DNA of 64,000 bases, taken from assembly GCF_033807715.1 (NCBI RefSeq), contig NC_084587.1, positions 25,288,517 through 25,352,516 of the forward strand. Reading direction: 5' to 3'. The notes below the pieces were generated by a model. The model made no database searches. It was not told where the DNA came from and worked only from the letters and a program-made list of their open reading frames with translations. Numbering within the stretch: the first letter of the stretch is position 1; each line of letters opens with the position of its first letter. Origin of the DNA: Cololabis saira (taxonomy: Eukaryota; Chordata; Actinopteri; Beloniformes; Belonidae). The position numbers and the translations under genes are program-made. Below, in pieces: positions 34,240 through 45,900 of this stretch.

Positions 34240-34560
34240 ACACTGCTTTACCACTGCTCTGATCTGGCTGTCAAGCTTGAGGTCAGAATCCATTTAAAAC
34301 CGAGATTTGAGATGGCTGGTTTCATGTATGGAGACAGGTAACCCAGATTTAGGGAGTGGTTTCCAATGGTGCCACCAAAAACCATTGCTTCGGTTTTTAT
34401 TTAAATTTTAAAAGTTTAGAGCCATCCAGGCCTTTGTGTCATCAGGACGTTTAATGAAGGATGGAGCCATGTGGGAGAAGATACAAATAATCGAAAAGGG
34501 CCTTACATTGAGCCTTTTGGAACTACACAAGAGGGTTGAAGCGGAGGACACAAATCTAAA

Positions 34561-37063
34561 AGCACAAGAATAACACAGTTACACAGGTACAATTATGTCA
34601 TTAAAAACTTTAAAAGGGCTGATTAAGTATTATGTACTGTAGTGTTTCAAGAATTTTTCTCTTCCTCTTCTGTTTGGTAACCAAAAATGTACAATGATAC
34701 CACATTCTTCAGTTTCCAACAGACTTTTTGCTGTCTAGTTTATTTGCTCCAAACCAGGTAACAGACACATACTTGAATTCCATTTTTTCCCCACATTTTT
34801 TTATTATTTAAAAATTTGACGGAAAACGTAAATCAATAAATAAAAAGATAAGGCTTTGGCTTTCAAAATGCTAAAATATACATGTACTTACACTGCTGAT
34901 TTTACAGTTCGATTTTTTAGAGATTCAGTGGAAAAAAATGTCTCAGACCTTTAGTGTATTTTGGCACTTGCATGTCAGTAAATAGAATGATGAGATAATG
35001 TGCTGTCATTTTACAGTTTCATTGGTAAGTTATCTCCTGCTCAAGAGGTTTTGCTTTTTTATATTCGACAGCAGCTGAGGAGGCAGAACAAGAACGCATC
35101 GTTTGCTCTTTTCTGGCATATTTGGCACAGCCATAGTCTTCTTCTTTTCAACTCATATAATCATTTTGTTTGTAAGCTTTGCCAGCTCAGCTCAGGGCAT
35201 GCTGTTGTCATAGCAACACCTGTCCCTTCAGATTAGAAAGCCCCCTCATGACAGACAATTCAAACAAGAGGATTTTTTTCGTGCTTCAAATCATTGGCAT
35301 CTATTTTACCATAGATGTTCATTTTTCTTGAACACTAATTACAAAGAAAATCCATAACCATGGCAGATACCCAATTTTAACAAAATGCATGTATGTCCTT
35401 TTGGCAGATTTAAGAGCATGAGCTGTAGCATATGCTCTCTAGTCTGTGTGATTATACCTGATGACCCACAAAAGGAATAAATGGCACCTTCTGAAATCAT
35501 TAAATGATTTTGAGCACAGTTTGAAAAGGGTGATCAGCAGCATCGTCATCCAAATCCAGCACAGAACTCTCTTAAAGAGGAAGAAGAAGGAAACAAAAGT
35601 TCTGCACAGAGAAAATAAATAATGGTGCCGTCTAGGGTGAGTGTCAAACCTTTGACATTCAAATCTCTCAAATCAGAATCTAAACATTTAACAGTGAAAA
35701 TCAGACGGATGGAGAAAAAGCCACTGCACATCCTTTCCTTCATTTATGAGATATATCCATATGGTATAAATATGTGTGGAGTAGGTTAACTGTTGTAGTA
35801 CCAGATTAAATTAAAGAGGGTAGAAAATAGAGGGCATGTACTTGTATTTAATAATATGTGAGGAATTTGTCTATATGTCAGTATTGTATAATAATTTACT
35901 CTGTTGTATTTGCCTCAGCACAGCTCGCATTTCAATCAAGCCCTTTTCATATACTACTGATTAAAAAGTGTGCAGACTGATACTTTTTCCCTAAAAGATT
36001 AGTTCTGACTTTACAAAGATCTGTTTAACAGAATCCTAAGAATGAATCCTAATTTATTTTTTCAAATCATTATGCCTCCCTTTGTTCCATGTTATTCTGC
36101 ATCGAGACGCCTGATGTATGTTCTGACCCATACGCATGTAACTGCTGAATTAAATATACTGAAATCTTGCTCATCTCAAGTCTTATTCGTGGTAACTTAG
36201 ATGCACTCAGTTTCAGTCAAGATTTTCACCTAGTGGGAAAGAACATATTAGAGAGTATTAAATAGGTTTTTCCATAAGAGAGAATGAATTTCCATACAAA
36301 GTTTGTCACTCAATGAAACTATGGAATCTAAAGTACTTATTCTCATGCATACTTAATGAGAAGATATTACAAACGTGCTCCATCATATTGGGCACACTGC
36401 AGCTATTTTTAGAACCTCCTTCAACTGTTTCTGGCTCTACACGTGAGGCTCTGGGAATGTCAACAAAAGGCAGCAGATGATAGGGGGAAAATAGCAAATG
36501 CCAGAGATGACAGAGCTGTTGCGGGTATCCTTGTGCATTTTTTTTTGTAAATATTGTCACCTTGATTAGTCAGTCTTAAAAGGTGCAATATTGGCCTTTT
36601 GCCTATCAGGCAAAGGTGTGGTTATTTGGGTTTAATGTTTCTATTCCCCAGTGTGAAGACGATTTTGAGGAGTTCTATTTATAGCACAGTATAGTCATGT
36701 GTGAAGCCAGGGAGATAAAAGTACAGAGTGCAAGACAATGGGCAAAAAAGAAGCTAATGATGTGGGATGTGAGAATGGAGATGTTAAATAACTACTTTAA
36801 TTATGTGCATTAGACAGCTGTAAAAAACTGTTGGTAATTGTAGGGGTTAAATACTGATTCCTTCATTGCATGATTTATTTTTCACATCATTGTTAATAAT
36901 TTGTTAATAGTTTCCACTGTGAAGGAAGGAAGGGACTCTTGGAAGCTCCTAAATTGCATCAAAATATATTTTTATTTCAGCAAGGGATGTTTGATAAATA
37001 CATTATTGAGTATCAAATGGTTGGCAAACTTTGCAAGTTTCTGGTTTGTGCTGCTCTCTCCAT
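34561..37063. other. Longest repeat-poor stretch, no gene seen
   Basis: About 2.5 kb with no recognised transposon ends or coding motifs. Frames near 35000 (plus, 78 codons) and 36306 (minus, 84 codons) have no domain I can name. This is a candidate for unique host sequence. Confidence 0.4.
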
Positions 37064-37440
37064 TAGGGCTGTAACGATTCGTTGACGTCGACATAAATCG
37101 ATAATCAAAATTGTCGACAATGATTTCCATTGTCGACAGACGTATTTTTCCAATGGAGTGAGGCATCACACTTCAATACAATGTCTGTCGAGAGTCGCGC
37201 ATGCACTATAGCGTCTCTGCCGAGCGGTAGCGGGTAAACAAAAATGACGGCGTCCTGTACAGTAACTGCGCGTAACAAAACTTCAAAAGTTTGGGAGAAT
37301 TTGAGCCTGGATACGGCAAATTATAAGAGTACTTGCAAGGTTTGCAAAGCAGACATGTCTACATGTCCTGTATGTTTTAGATTTTTCCCTGCATCAAAAC
37401 ACCTGATTCAATGATCAATGGTTGCCACCAGCTTGTCACC
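37064..37440 (+). mobile_element. 5' fragment of a second hAT family with BED finger
   Basis: It starts TAGGGCTGTAACGATTCGTT with subterminal palindromic GTCGAC words, as in fish hAT elements with TAACGATT ends. The transposase start follows at 37244. The right end is missing, and the fragment fades after about 37440. Confidence 0.6.
37244..37414 (+). pseudogene. Truncated hAT transposase N-terminus (BED zinc finger)
   Basis: A 56-codon frame: TSKVWENLSLDTANYKSTCK then CKVCKADMST, i.e. W...F-less BED core with C-x2-C, and further on CFRFFPASKHLIQ, which supplies the histidine. The family normally has more residues between the cysteines and histidine, and sequence around 37360-37385 looks altered. 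A TGA ends it. No catalytic domain follows. Confidence 0.55.
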
Positions 37441-38339
37441 AACAACTCTGTTAATGACTGATTTAAAGGACCCGGTAAAGAGATAACTGTACATTTTAGG
37501 TAAAAAAGAAAACTCGGGACCCACGTGTCCCATCACCATTTTCAAGGAACATTCAGTAATTTATATAATTTATACTCTACTAATAAACGTAGGGAAAATT
37601 AAATATTCATCAGATAAATGAGCAGATGACTGAAATTCTCACTTTTTATTTCATGTTTCTATTTCGATCTAATACAAAGAAATGAAGGTTTTAGTGAACA
37701 TCTTCATGTTTTCTGAAAAGCCGAACAAACTCTTTAAGAAGGTCATATAACTGAACTCTTGCTTTCCTACGGCTCTACAGTAAAAAAGTACATATTTATT
37801 ATTGTCACAGTGCACTAATGGATAAATGGAAGTGCAAGGCTTGTAAAGTACAGTCACTTGCTCATTTTATCACCAGTGTCATACAGTCTATACAGATTTT
37901 GAAGGAACATATTCCTGCACCTACAAGAAATCTTTTTTATCAGAGGATGGCATGCATAGTGTTTCAAAACAACATTATTTATGTAATGCATTTCATGCCT
38001 TTTGTCTTACTTTGTTTGTAGGGTAAAATAAGACGAAGGATGGAGTGGAAATATTCCTAAATTTTAAAGGCTTATTGCCCCCACTTTTAGGGTTGATAAG
38101 AACAAACATGAAAAGGTCACTAATGTGTACATACTGATTTTGCTACAGTGTAGTATACAGTATGTGACCAATTGTACAATTGTATTGTGTGAAAAGTACA
38201 CAGACGTATTGCAACTGACTAATCTACCTTGCACCTGTAATGTCGCCCAGAAAGAAAAGGAAAGAATAAAAACCGGAAATGACAGATTGCTCTAGTCTAG
38301 AGTTCTGAACAGAGCGCACTGTCATCAGTCAGTGTTTTC
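37441..38339. other. Unassigned stretch
   Basis: AT-rich, no motif or repeat end recognised. Confidence 0.4.
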
Positions 38340-39094
38340 ACTTCTAATAGAAGGATCGAAAATAAGAAGGCCCAAGACTATTAAGACACTTACAAACTAA
38401 TAAAAGAACCTTAAAATCAATTCTAAAACGCACAGGGAGCCAGTGCAGTGATTTTAAGACTGGTGTAATGTGGTCCCGCCCTCTGGTTCTCAGGACACGT
38501 GCCGCTGAATTCTGTAGTAGTTGTAGACTTGAAATACTCTTTTTAAATGGACGGACTCTGGTGATGTTTTTAAGATGTTAAAATCCTATCTTTGTTACAC
38601 TTCTAATATGCGAAACAAAATCCACCTCAGTCAAAAAGAACGCCCAGATTTCTCACACGCTTGGAAGATTTAAAATCTTGCCGTTTTTTTTAAATGATCT
38701 CTTTCTTGTTTTCAGGACCGATAATTAAGACTTCAGTTTTGTCCTGGTTAAGTTGCAAGAAGTTATCTGCCATCCATGACTTACTCTCTGAAATCTAACT
38801 CTAAAAGAACATTAATTGGTTCTATGTCATCAGGAGACACAGCAAAGTTGTGTATCATCAGCATACCAGTGAAAATCAACGCCATGTCTCCTGATGACAT
38901 CCCCAAATGGCAACATGTATGAATTAAAAATTAATGGGCCTAAAATTGATCCTTGGGGAATCCCATAATTTACTTTATGGAATTTTGAGGAGCAAGATAG
39001 GAGTAAAACCATTCTAACACAGTGCCAGAGACACCCACCAGACTATTTAATAAAATGTGATGTTCTACTGTATCAAAATCTGCACTTAGATCCA
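38340..39094 (-). pseudogene. L2-like LINE fragment with YADD motif
   Basis: Minus-strand codons at 38830-39012 read [20 protein letters not shown] and then WYADDTQL, the catalytic core blocks of L2-type reverse transcriptase. To the left the strand carries degenerate C-terminal and 3' sequence (GGAGCCAGTGCAGTGATTTT region at 38440). To the right, 39060-39094 is also L2-like. It is 5'-truncated, where the next repeat begins. Confidence 0.75.
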
Positions 39095-39400
39095 GATCTG
39101 ATGGCTGGACCCGGGCATGGGCTCGCTGTGCTGCCTGGGGGGGTCTGCTGGGCTGTGCCAGGCCTCCAGGGGTGAGATGGGAGTGGTGAGAGAATGATTG
39201 TCCATGTCTTTGTCAGTGAGTGTATGTTGGTGTCTGTCGGGGGTGGGTGCCCTGCGGTGGACTGGCGGCCTCTCCGGGCTGCGCCCCTGCCTCTCGCTGT
39301 AGTTGGCTGAGGCGGACTCCAGCCGACCCTGTGACCCTGCAATGGATAAGGCGGGTATATAAAATGGATGGATGAATGGGTGTGAATGGGGCTTCCTGCA
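39095..39400 (-). mobile_element. RTE-like LINE tail, reverse orientation
   Basis: The inverse strand contains CATCCATCCATTTTATATAC, TCCATTGCAGGGTCACAGGG and CCGCCAGTCCACCGCAGGGC, the same dispersed repeat that hosts the gypsy insertion at 21205. Confidence 0.65.
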
Positions 39401-40080
39401 CTCTGTGCCCGTCTCTGCTTCCCCCGGCTGCCCTTGCAGCTGGCCGCGCCTTTGGCTCTGGGGTTCCTGCTTCCATTGGGGCAGGTGCCGGCCCGCCGGC
39501 GTTGACGGTCGAGGTGGCCCCGTCTCTCCAGGCGGGCTGCCCTCTTGCTGGGTGGATGTCGTGGGCCTGGAAGGTGTGGACCTCTTGGCCATGTGATCGG
39601 CCTATGCTGAGTGGCTGGTGCTTGGCTAGGTCCTGGTCCATCACCGTAGGTTTCCTGGCTGCCTCCTCCCGTGGTCATGGGGGCAGACACGCTCCGCTCC
39701 CTTTGTCGCCTGCTGGGAGGGAGCGGGGCTTGCTGGCGGGGGATCTCCTCCCGTCTTCTTCTGGTGGCGTGGTTGTGCCCTCTCTCCTCCACTGTAGTTG
39801 CAGTTTAAGTAGAACCCTGTTTTCACTTTGCACACACACAGTTACAAAGACATACACACCTGCCCACTCACCTACATACTCAGTCTACAGTTTTGGGTGA
39901 CAGATAATCGCAGTAGCCTAGTCATGATTCATTTAGAGACCTGACATGGTTGCTGTCTGTGTCTCTGCCTATTCTCGTGTCTGTTCGTTTGTTTTCTCTC
40001 TTGCAGATTCCAAAGGTGTGCCCGTTGTGTGTTTTCCTGTTTCTTTCATTTCAGATTTGCAGCGGATGTGACCCCTCAAC
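39401..40080 (+). repeat. Dispersed repeat shared with 55530-56060, copy 1
   Basis: The segment includes GTGGTCATGGGGGCAGACAC, GGTGGCGTGGTTGTGCCCTC, ATAATCGCAGTAGCCTAGTC and TTGTTTTCTCTCTTGCAGAT. All have near matches on the opposite strand at 55530-56060. Overlapping GC-rich reading frames on both strands (39073-39900) look like repeat artefacts, with proline/arginine-rich products and no domain. Family unknown. Confidence 0.65.
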
Positions 40081-41087
40081 ACCAAATAAACCCTGACGGC
40101 AAATTACATTAAAAACACAAAACACTAACCGTAAAGAAAAACAACAAGAATAAAACGTTAACTGCATGGAGGAAAAGAAATCGAAAACAATATACACGTG
40201 ATACAAAACTCCCGATCATCTGTGTTCCAAAACAACGTGGCTGCACGTGGCCGACAAGATGGCTGCAGCATTTAAAGATGGCAGCACCCTCGCCACGCCA
40301 CGTGCAATCAGACTGGATGACAAACACGGCATTTAAACCGTGAATAACTGGCGAAACTTCGCCACAAAATGAACAAACAACAATAAGTTGCCGACGTTAC
40401 ACAGTAATATACATATGGTAACTAAACATTAAACGCAAATTTAGCTCTGAACCGCTCTAAATTAAACTGATCGCCCAGAACCATAAACCTCACGTCTCCT
40501 CTGGGCTCTGTATCTGGAAGCTGCGGGCTCTGTCGACTGCGGATCGTGTTTCTGCCGGGGTTTTCCAGTCAGAGTCTCTCGGTTTCTGTCTCCTTCTCCC
40601 TGAAACGAAACGGAACAGCGGTGGAGCGCCGCCTTGGGCCGGGCCGTGCTTTCGGATCGAACGGAGCCTCTCATGCGGCTTCGAGGCGCGCCGGGGGCCG
40701 GTCACTTTTAGACGTGCGGCTCTTCTCGTCGGTCGCCGAAGCGCGGGCGTCACGGATCCAGGAAATGCAGGTCACAGCTGAGGCGAGACGCCGGCCGGCC
40801 GTCCTCGAGACGTCCCGATTCCTGATATAAACAGAAAACTCGGAGCAGGGAAAAGGGGGTTTCAGTCGGAGCTTTCAGTCCCAGCGGGCTCCCGTCTTAT
40901 GGCTGATGAGCGCGTGGGCATCACGGACTCAGATGGCGGGATGCTTCTCGGGCTGACCTGTGCCCGCTGCCGGAGGTCCTCCTTGCAAGGGAAACTCAAA
41001 CAGAAAGATTAGTAGGAGCGGGAGCTGGCAACGCCGCAGCAGAGCAGCGCTCCGGGCCGCAGCTGGCCGTACGGTTCCCCAGGCCGG
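40081..41087. other. GC-rich stretch upstream of the RTE-like LINE
   Basis: It is GC-rich after 40480, in contrast to its surroundings. Opposing frames at 40462-40830 have no recognisable domain. It may be the 5' untranslated part of the LINE that starts at about 41088, or a CpG-rich remnant. Confidence 0.35.
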
Positions 41088-41966
41088 ATGTGCCTCGGAT
41101 CCCCCCCCCCCCGACCAGGGAGGGGAGGAGACGTGATCCCGATGGGCTTTTGGCAAGGAGCCAAGATCTGGAGAGATGAAGAGAAGAGAAGGGAAGCCGG
41201 GAGCGAGAGGGTTGCTTCCCTGCGCCTTCGGGTCGGGAAAAGGTCTCTCACTGTTGTTTGTGCCTACGGGCCGAATGGCAATGCAGAGTACCTGGCCTTC
41301 TTGGAGTCCCTGGGAGGTGTACTTGATGGTGCTCCAACTGGGGACTCCATTGTTCTACTGGGGGACTTCAACGCTCACGTGGGCAATGACAGTGATACCT
41401 GGAGAGGCATGATTGGGAGGAACGGTCTCCCCGATCTGAGCCCGAATGGTGCTTTGTTGTTGGACTTCTGTGCTAGTCACAGTTTGTCCATAACGAACAC
41501 CATGTTCAGGCATAAGGGTGTCCATCAGTGCACGTGGCACCAGGACACCCTAGGCCGGAGGTCAATGATCGACTTTGTTGTTGTTTCATCTGACCTTCGG
41601 CCGTATGTCTTGGACACTCGGGTGAAGAGATGGGCTGAGCTGTCAACTGATCACCACCTGGTGGTGAGTTGGATGCGCTGGCGGGGGAGGACGTTGGACA
41701 GACCGGGCAGACCCAAACAGATTGTGAGGGTCTGCTGGGAACGTCTGGCTGAGCCCTCTGTCAGGGACGTCTTCAGCTCTCACCTCCGAGAGAACTTCTC
41801 TCGGATCCCGGGGGAGGCGGGGGACATTGAGTCCGAGTGGACCATGTTCTCTGCCTCCATTGTCGGCACGGCGGCTCGAAGTTGTGGACGCAAGGTCTCC
41901 GGTGCCTGTGGTGGCGGCAATCCTAGAACCCGGTGGTGGACACCGGAAGTAAAGGATGCCGTCTGA
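41088..41966 (+). pseudogene. RTE-like LINE: apurinic endonuclease domain
   Basis: An open frame of about 290 codons carries the endonuclease/exonuclease/phosphatase fold used to nick target [46 protein letters not shown] and the catalytic [10 protein letters not shown]. These order and spacing match fish RTE-type elements. The N-terminal metal-binding block (N..S..) seems lost, so the copy is 5'-truncated. The frame ends at TGA (41964) where related copies continue into RT, so this stop is a disabling mutation. The first codons before about 41130 are not clearly part of the protein. Confidence 0.8.
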
Positions 41967-43016
41967 CTGAAGAAGGAGTCCTACTGGGCTATGTTAGCCT
42001 GAGGGACTCCTGACGCAGTAGATAGGTACCGGCAGGCCAAGCAAGCTGCAGCTCGGGCGGTCCTGGAGGCAAAAACTCGGGTCTGGGAGGAGTTCGGTGA
42101 GGCCATGGAGGAAGACTTTCAGTCGGCCTCGAGGAAATTCTGGCAGACCGTTCAGCGTCTCAGAAGGGGGAAGCAGTACTCTGCCGGCACCGTTTATGGT
42201 GCGGGTGGGGAGCTGTTGACCTCGACGGGGGAAATCGTCGGATGGTGGAAGGAATACTTCGAGGATCTCCTCAACCCGACTGACATGCCTTCCACTGAGG
42301 AAGCAGAGAGTGGGGACTCTGGGACATGCTCATCCATCACCCAAGCCGAGGTCACTGAGGTAGTTTGTAAGCTCCTCGGTGGCAAGGGCACCGGGGGTGG
42401 ATTAGATTCGCCCTGAGTACCTCAAGTCTCTGGATGTCGTAGGGCTGTCTTGGTTGACACGCCTCTGTGACATTGCAAAAGGGGGGACCGGAGAGTGTGT
42501 TCCAACTATAGGGGGATCACACTTTTCAGCCTCCCCGGGAAAGTTGACACCAGGGTACTGGAGAGGAGAATACGGCCGATAGTTGAACCTCGGATTCAGG
42601 AGGAACAATGCGGTTTTTGTCCTGGTCATGGAACACTGGACCAGCTCTATACCCTCCACAGGGTGCTTGAGGGTTCATGGGAATTTGCCCAACCAGTCTA
42701 CATGTGCTTTGTGGATCTGGAGAAGGCATTTGACCGTGTCCCTCGTGCCATTCTGTGGGGGGCGCTCAGCGAGTATGGGGTCAGGGGCCCTCTGCTAAAG
42801 GCTGTCCGGTCTCTGTATGATCGGAAGGGATGCGGTTTGGGAACCTCAGGATTTCATCTCTGCTTTTTGCAGATGATGTTGTCCTGTTGGCTTCATTGGA
42901 CCAGCATGTGCTGGGGCGGTTTGAGGCCGAGTGCGACGCGGCAGGGATGAGAATCTGCACCTCCAAAACCGAGGCCATGGTTCTCCACCGGGAAAGTGGA
43001 GCGTGAGATTGACGGA
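41967..43016 (+). pseudogene. RTE-like LINE: decayed reverse transcriptase
   Basis: The element continues in shifted frames. 42105-42416 is the linker and RT start (FWQTVQRLRRGKQYS). 42495-42820 has CSNYRGITLFSLPGKV, QCGFCPGHGTLDQLYTL and VDLEKAFDRVPR, the block with the first catalytic aspartate. Near 42823 a deletion joins SLYDR to a later segment, which reads in another frame as RISSLLFADDVVLLAS (the FADD catalytic pair) and ends SKTEAMVLHRESG near 43003. The GLRQGCPLSP-type block expected between them is missing. Inactive. Confidence 0.8.
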
Positions 43017-43036
43017 CCGCACGTCCTATGTTTTGT

Positions 43037-44071
43037 CATAACCCGGCTCCTAGGCCATGACAATCACGGGAAGGGATGGCGAAAAAATTTTAGTTATTTA
43101 TTGCAACGAAGTAAATAACTACAGAGATGGAGTGGGTTTGTCTGAAACATCCGTAATGTAAGTGCGGATGCATGAGTGGTATGATGTAAAGTGTTCTAAA
43201 GTGAAACAGGGAAACAAAAGTCTAATGGCGCTTTTCCACTAGTACTTACTCAGCGCGCCTCTAGTCGCCACGCCCCCGTCTTGCGCTTTTCCAATACGGA
43301 CCGAGGCGGGCCGAGTAGATACTTTTTCTATATCTATTCTGCCGAGGTTCTAAGCGTGCCGAGTCGGCCCTGTATCTGACGTCATCACACTACACGCCAC
43401 CGATTGTTCGGGGGGCTGGGCCGTCAGACGTTTGAATCAGGAAGTGGGAGCGTGAGAGCGACTCGCGGCTCGCGGCTCTTCATTTTATCCGACAGGCAAT
43501 AGCAGCGCAAACGTCTGTTTCGTGATCCAATTCTGAGGTGCAGATGTTCATAAACCTGGTGGCTGAGGAGAGCTGCTTGAAGCTTCTTTCACTCTCATTT
43601 TTTAACTTGATATCGAACACAAGCCACAGACTCAGCAGCACATATATCATCTCCTCCAGGTTCTACATCTTTAGTGTTGTCTTCTTTGTTTAGATCACAC
43701 AATCAAATACGTCACAGCAGCTTCGCTCCAACCCGCCCACTTCTCACCTGGGTGTTGAAAAACAAACGAGGACAAGGCGAGTGGAGGCGGGACGAGGCGT
43801 GCCGAGTCGGGGCGCGCTGAGTAGGTACTAGTGGATAAGCGCCATAACAACGGCCGGTGCCAGCAGATGCTGGCTGTAATGAGACCATGTGGGAGAGAGA
43901 GCCTGATCAGCTCCTAGAGTTGGCCTTTTATCCTGTGGGAACTTGGCCCAGGTGTTGCCAATCTGATTACCAGCCAATTCCACGTTCCTCTGGTAGCTAC
44001 TTTTATGGGCAGAAAAACACAACATCTCTCAACCACGCCAGCACCAATACATGTTAGGCAGAGGCTGTCAC
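43037..44071. mobile_element. Possible solo LTR interrupted by a Harbinger-like MITE
   Basis: TGTCATAACCCGGCTCCTAG at the left and AGAGGCTGTCACA at the right could be LTR termini (TG...CA). Between them lies the MITE at 43226-43844; without it the unit would be about 410 bp. I found no matching target duplication, so this remains tentative. Confidence 0.35.
43226..43844. mobile_element. Harbinger-like MITE, copy 1
   Basis: 619 bp with terminal inverted repeats TGGCGCTTTTCCACTAGTAC / GTACTAGTGGATAAGCGCCA and a TAA duplication (43223-43225 and 43845-43847). A 3-bp TAA target and the TIR type fit PIF/Harbinger. A second copy is at about 56733-57390. The interior is non-coding and GC-rich (GGCGGGCCGAGTAG words). 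Confidence 0.78.
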
Positions 44072-44307
44072 AGTTGACATACGTTGAAACATACATCATC
44101 ACGTTGTGAGCGTGTCATCAGGTTGTATTTTTTCACAGTATTTTTTCACGCCACTTCCCCCGAAAAGGGAGTTGACTTCATTCCCCCAGGAAACTAGTCG
44201 GTTTGAATTTACGCTCTTGTTTGTGTTTTTTATCAGAGATTTTCACGAAAGATTACTCAGTGACAACCCACACACACCATACACGCACTACATACTCACT
44301 ATACAAG

Positions 44308-45032
44308 TAGGGCTGTTCGATTTTGCCCAAAAATAAAATCTCGATTTTTTTCTCTCAAAATCCGATTTTCGATTACGATTATTTTGTGAATTGACAAAAG
44401 GCAAAGAAATGATTTCAAATATGCTGTTTTTTTATTGAACATTTGCCCCATTGGGCTTTAAGTGCAAACTTTGCTCGTATTAAACCAAAAATGAATGAAT
44501 AAAGTGCAAAACTCTGTAAAATAAGTTGAAAAAGTTATAGTTAAAAAATATAATAAAATATAAAGTTTTATCTCTGAAAAAAAAATTTGCAAATCAGCAC
44601 TTGCAAACATGCAGTAAGTTATATTTCCAATTAAATAAAACAAGACATTTTCTAATTAAACTAAACTGGGTCTTTGCATGCTAAATAATAATGCAACCCA
44701 TGAAGGAGGTAGAGGTGTGTAATGTCCGTCATTACATTTGCTATTCACATTTGCAAGTTTTTTGCAAGAAACACGAGCCGGTCTACCGCATCTGGCTTGA
44801 GGGATGCCCGGTGGCATGTTACAACGCCCCCTCCTACACTAAAGAGCCTCTCCGATGGGGCACTTGTCTCAGGTATTGAGAGGTATTTCCATCAATCATT
44901 AATATGGTATCAATCATTAATATGTGTGCAGACAAGGTAAAAAGAAAAAAAAAAAAATCGATTTTACGAGTTTCATCGTTCTAATTACATAATCGCGATT
45001 ACGATTTAAAATCAATTAATCGAACAGCCCTA
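44308..45032. mobile_element. Non-autonomous hAT element, 725 bp
   Basis: Ends TAGGGCTGTTCGATTTTGCC and (inverted) TAGGGCTGTTCGATTAATTG. The 8-bp duplication TATACAAG is perfect (44300-44307 and 45033-45040). The interior has about 200 bp that may be relic transposase (frame near 44722) but no clear motif. Confidence 0.92.
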
Positions 45033-45040
45033 TATACAAG

Positions 45041-45379
45041 CCCACACACACACACATATTATGGATCCACCAAAGTCCCTGCGCGCAAAACAGTATACTG
45101 TGAGCAAAGTTTTGGAGCTGATTTCAACGCTGGATGAAGATGCGATATCTAAACGCGATTTATGAAATTATACATCTCAAAAACTAAAGTATGAATTAAT
45201 TCCAAATACATTTCATTTGGTTTGAAAGGCTTCCGTGTTACTTTTTTCCATTGACAATTTTGAGGGATTTAGCTATGGGTTTTCTGTATTTAGAAAAATA
45301 TGTGTAAAATTAAAAAACTTTATTTAGTTAGTTAGTATGGACTTGTAACATACAGATTATGTCAATAAAATTTGCAGCC
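45041..45379. other. Unassigned stretch
   Basis: Short CA repeat at 45046-45056, otherwise nothing recognised. Confidence 0.4.
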
Positions 45380-45900
45380 ACTTCAGAAGTTAAATACCAT
45401 TTCCTCATAGTTCTCACTGGGGCTTCCTGTTGGATAAAACTGGTGATCTAGGGTGTATCCTCTGTTGTGAGTAGGCTGTTTGACGTGTCGTTTAAAATCC
45501 AGACTGTTAAGAAGATTTAAAAACTCCTTTGCATAATAATCCCTGTTGTCATCAATGTGCAGGTTAAAATCACCAGTTAATTCTTGAATGAAACAGGAAA
45601 GAGGCTTGTACAGGCCTGTAGACTGTGATACATAAAACAGGTGGATTGCTACAAACAAAAGAATGATACTCAAATGAAGAATAATTGGTTAAAGAAATTG
45701 GCTTAGTTACAATTGAGCTTCGTGTAATTGATGCAGTTCCACCAACTTTTTTGCCTCCCCTGATAGAAAATAGAAAAATTTTAATTTGGGGGGGAAGCCT
45801 CAGTGAGTGATACAACAAAAGCATACAATTTCTGCTGTAAATGTTTCTGACAGTGTACTTTTTTTCTGTAAAATGTGCAGCAATATATTCTTTGGTCTTT
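45380..45900 (-). pseudogene. L2-like LINE endonuclease fragment
   Basis: The minus strand reads SSFEYHSFVCSNPPVLCITV and YRP near 45620-45710, then after a frame change ELTGDFNLHIDDNRDYYAKE, FLNLLNSLDFKRHVKQPTHN and RGYTLD at 45400-45560. These are core blocks of the apurinic endonuclease of L2-type LINEs (GDFNIH, PTHNRGHTLD). No RT follows on this strand. A dead fragment. Confidence 0.75.

Larger units (their letters stand above)
32283..34560 (-). pseudogene. L2-like LINE relic carrying two nested insertions
   Basis: On the minus strand: near 34400-34540 VPKGSM and NKTEAMVFGG-like codons, then DSDLKLDSQIRAVVKQ up to the hAT insertion at 34239. Coding resumes after 33327 with AFVISRLDYCM-like sequence, then at 33070-33200 VARLQKVHNAAAPLLTGTQK and ASLYWLPVLFRV-type residues (here TSLYWLPVLFRV). 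A 3' UTR ends near 32283 in a TTTATTTATAAAG tail. The order matches L2-type RT C-terminus. It is split by the hAT element at 33328-34239 and by the TTAA MITE at 32689-33037. Confidence 0.72.

Noticed and set aside
39073..39900. Long overlapping GC-rich reading frames on both strands (up to 239 codons)
   Set aside because: The products are P/R/G-rich without domains, the frames overlap on both strands, and the sequence is a dispersed repeat with another copy at 55530-56060.
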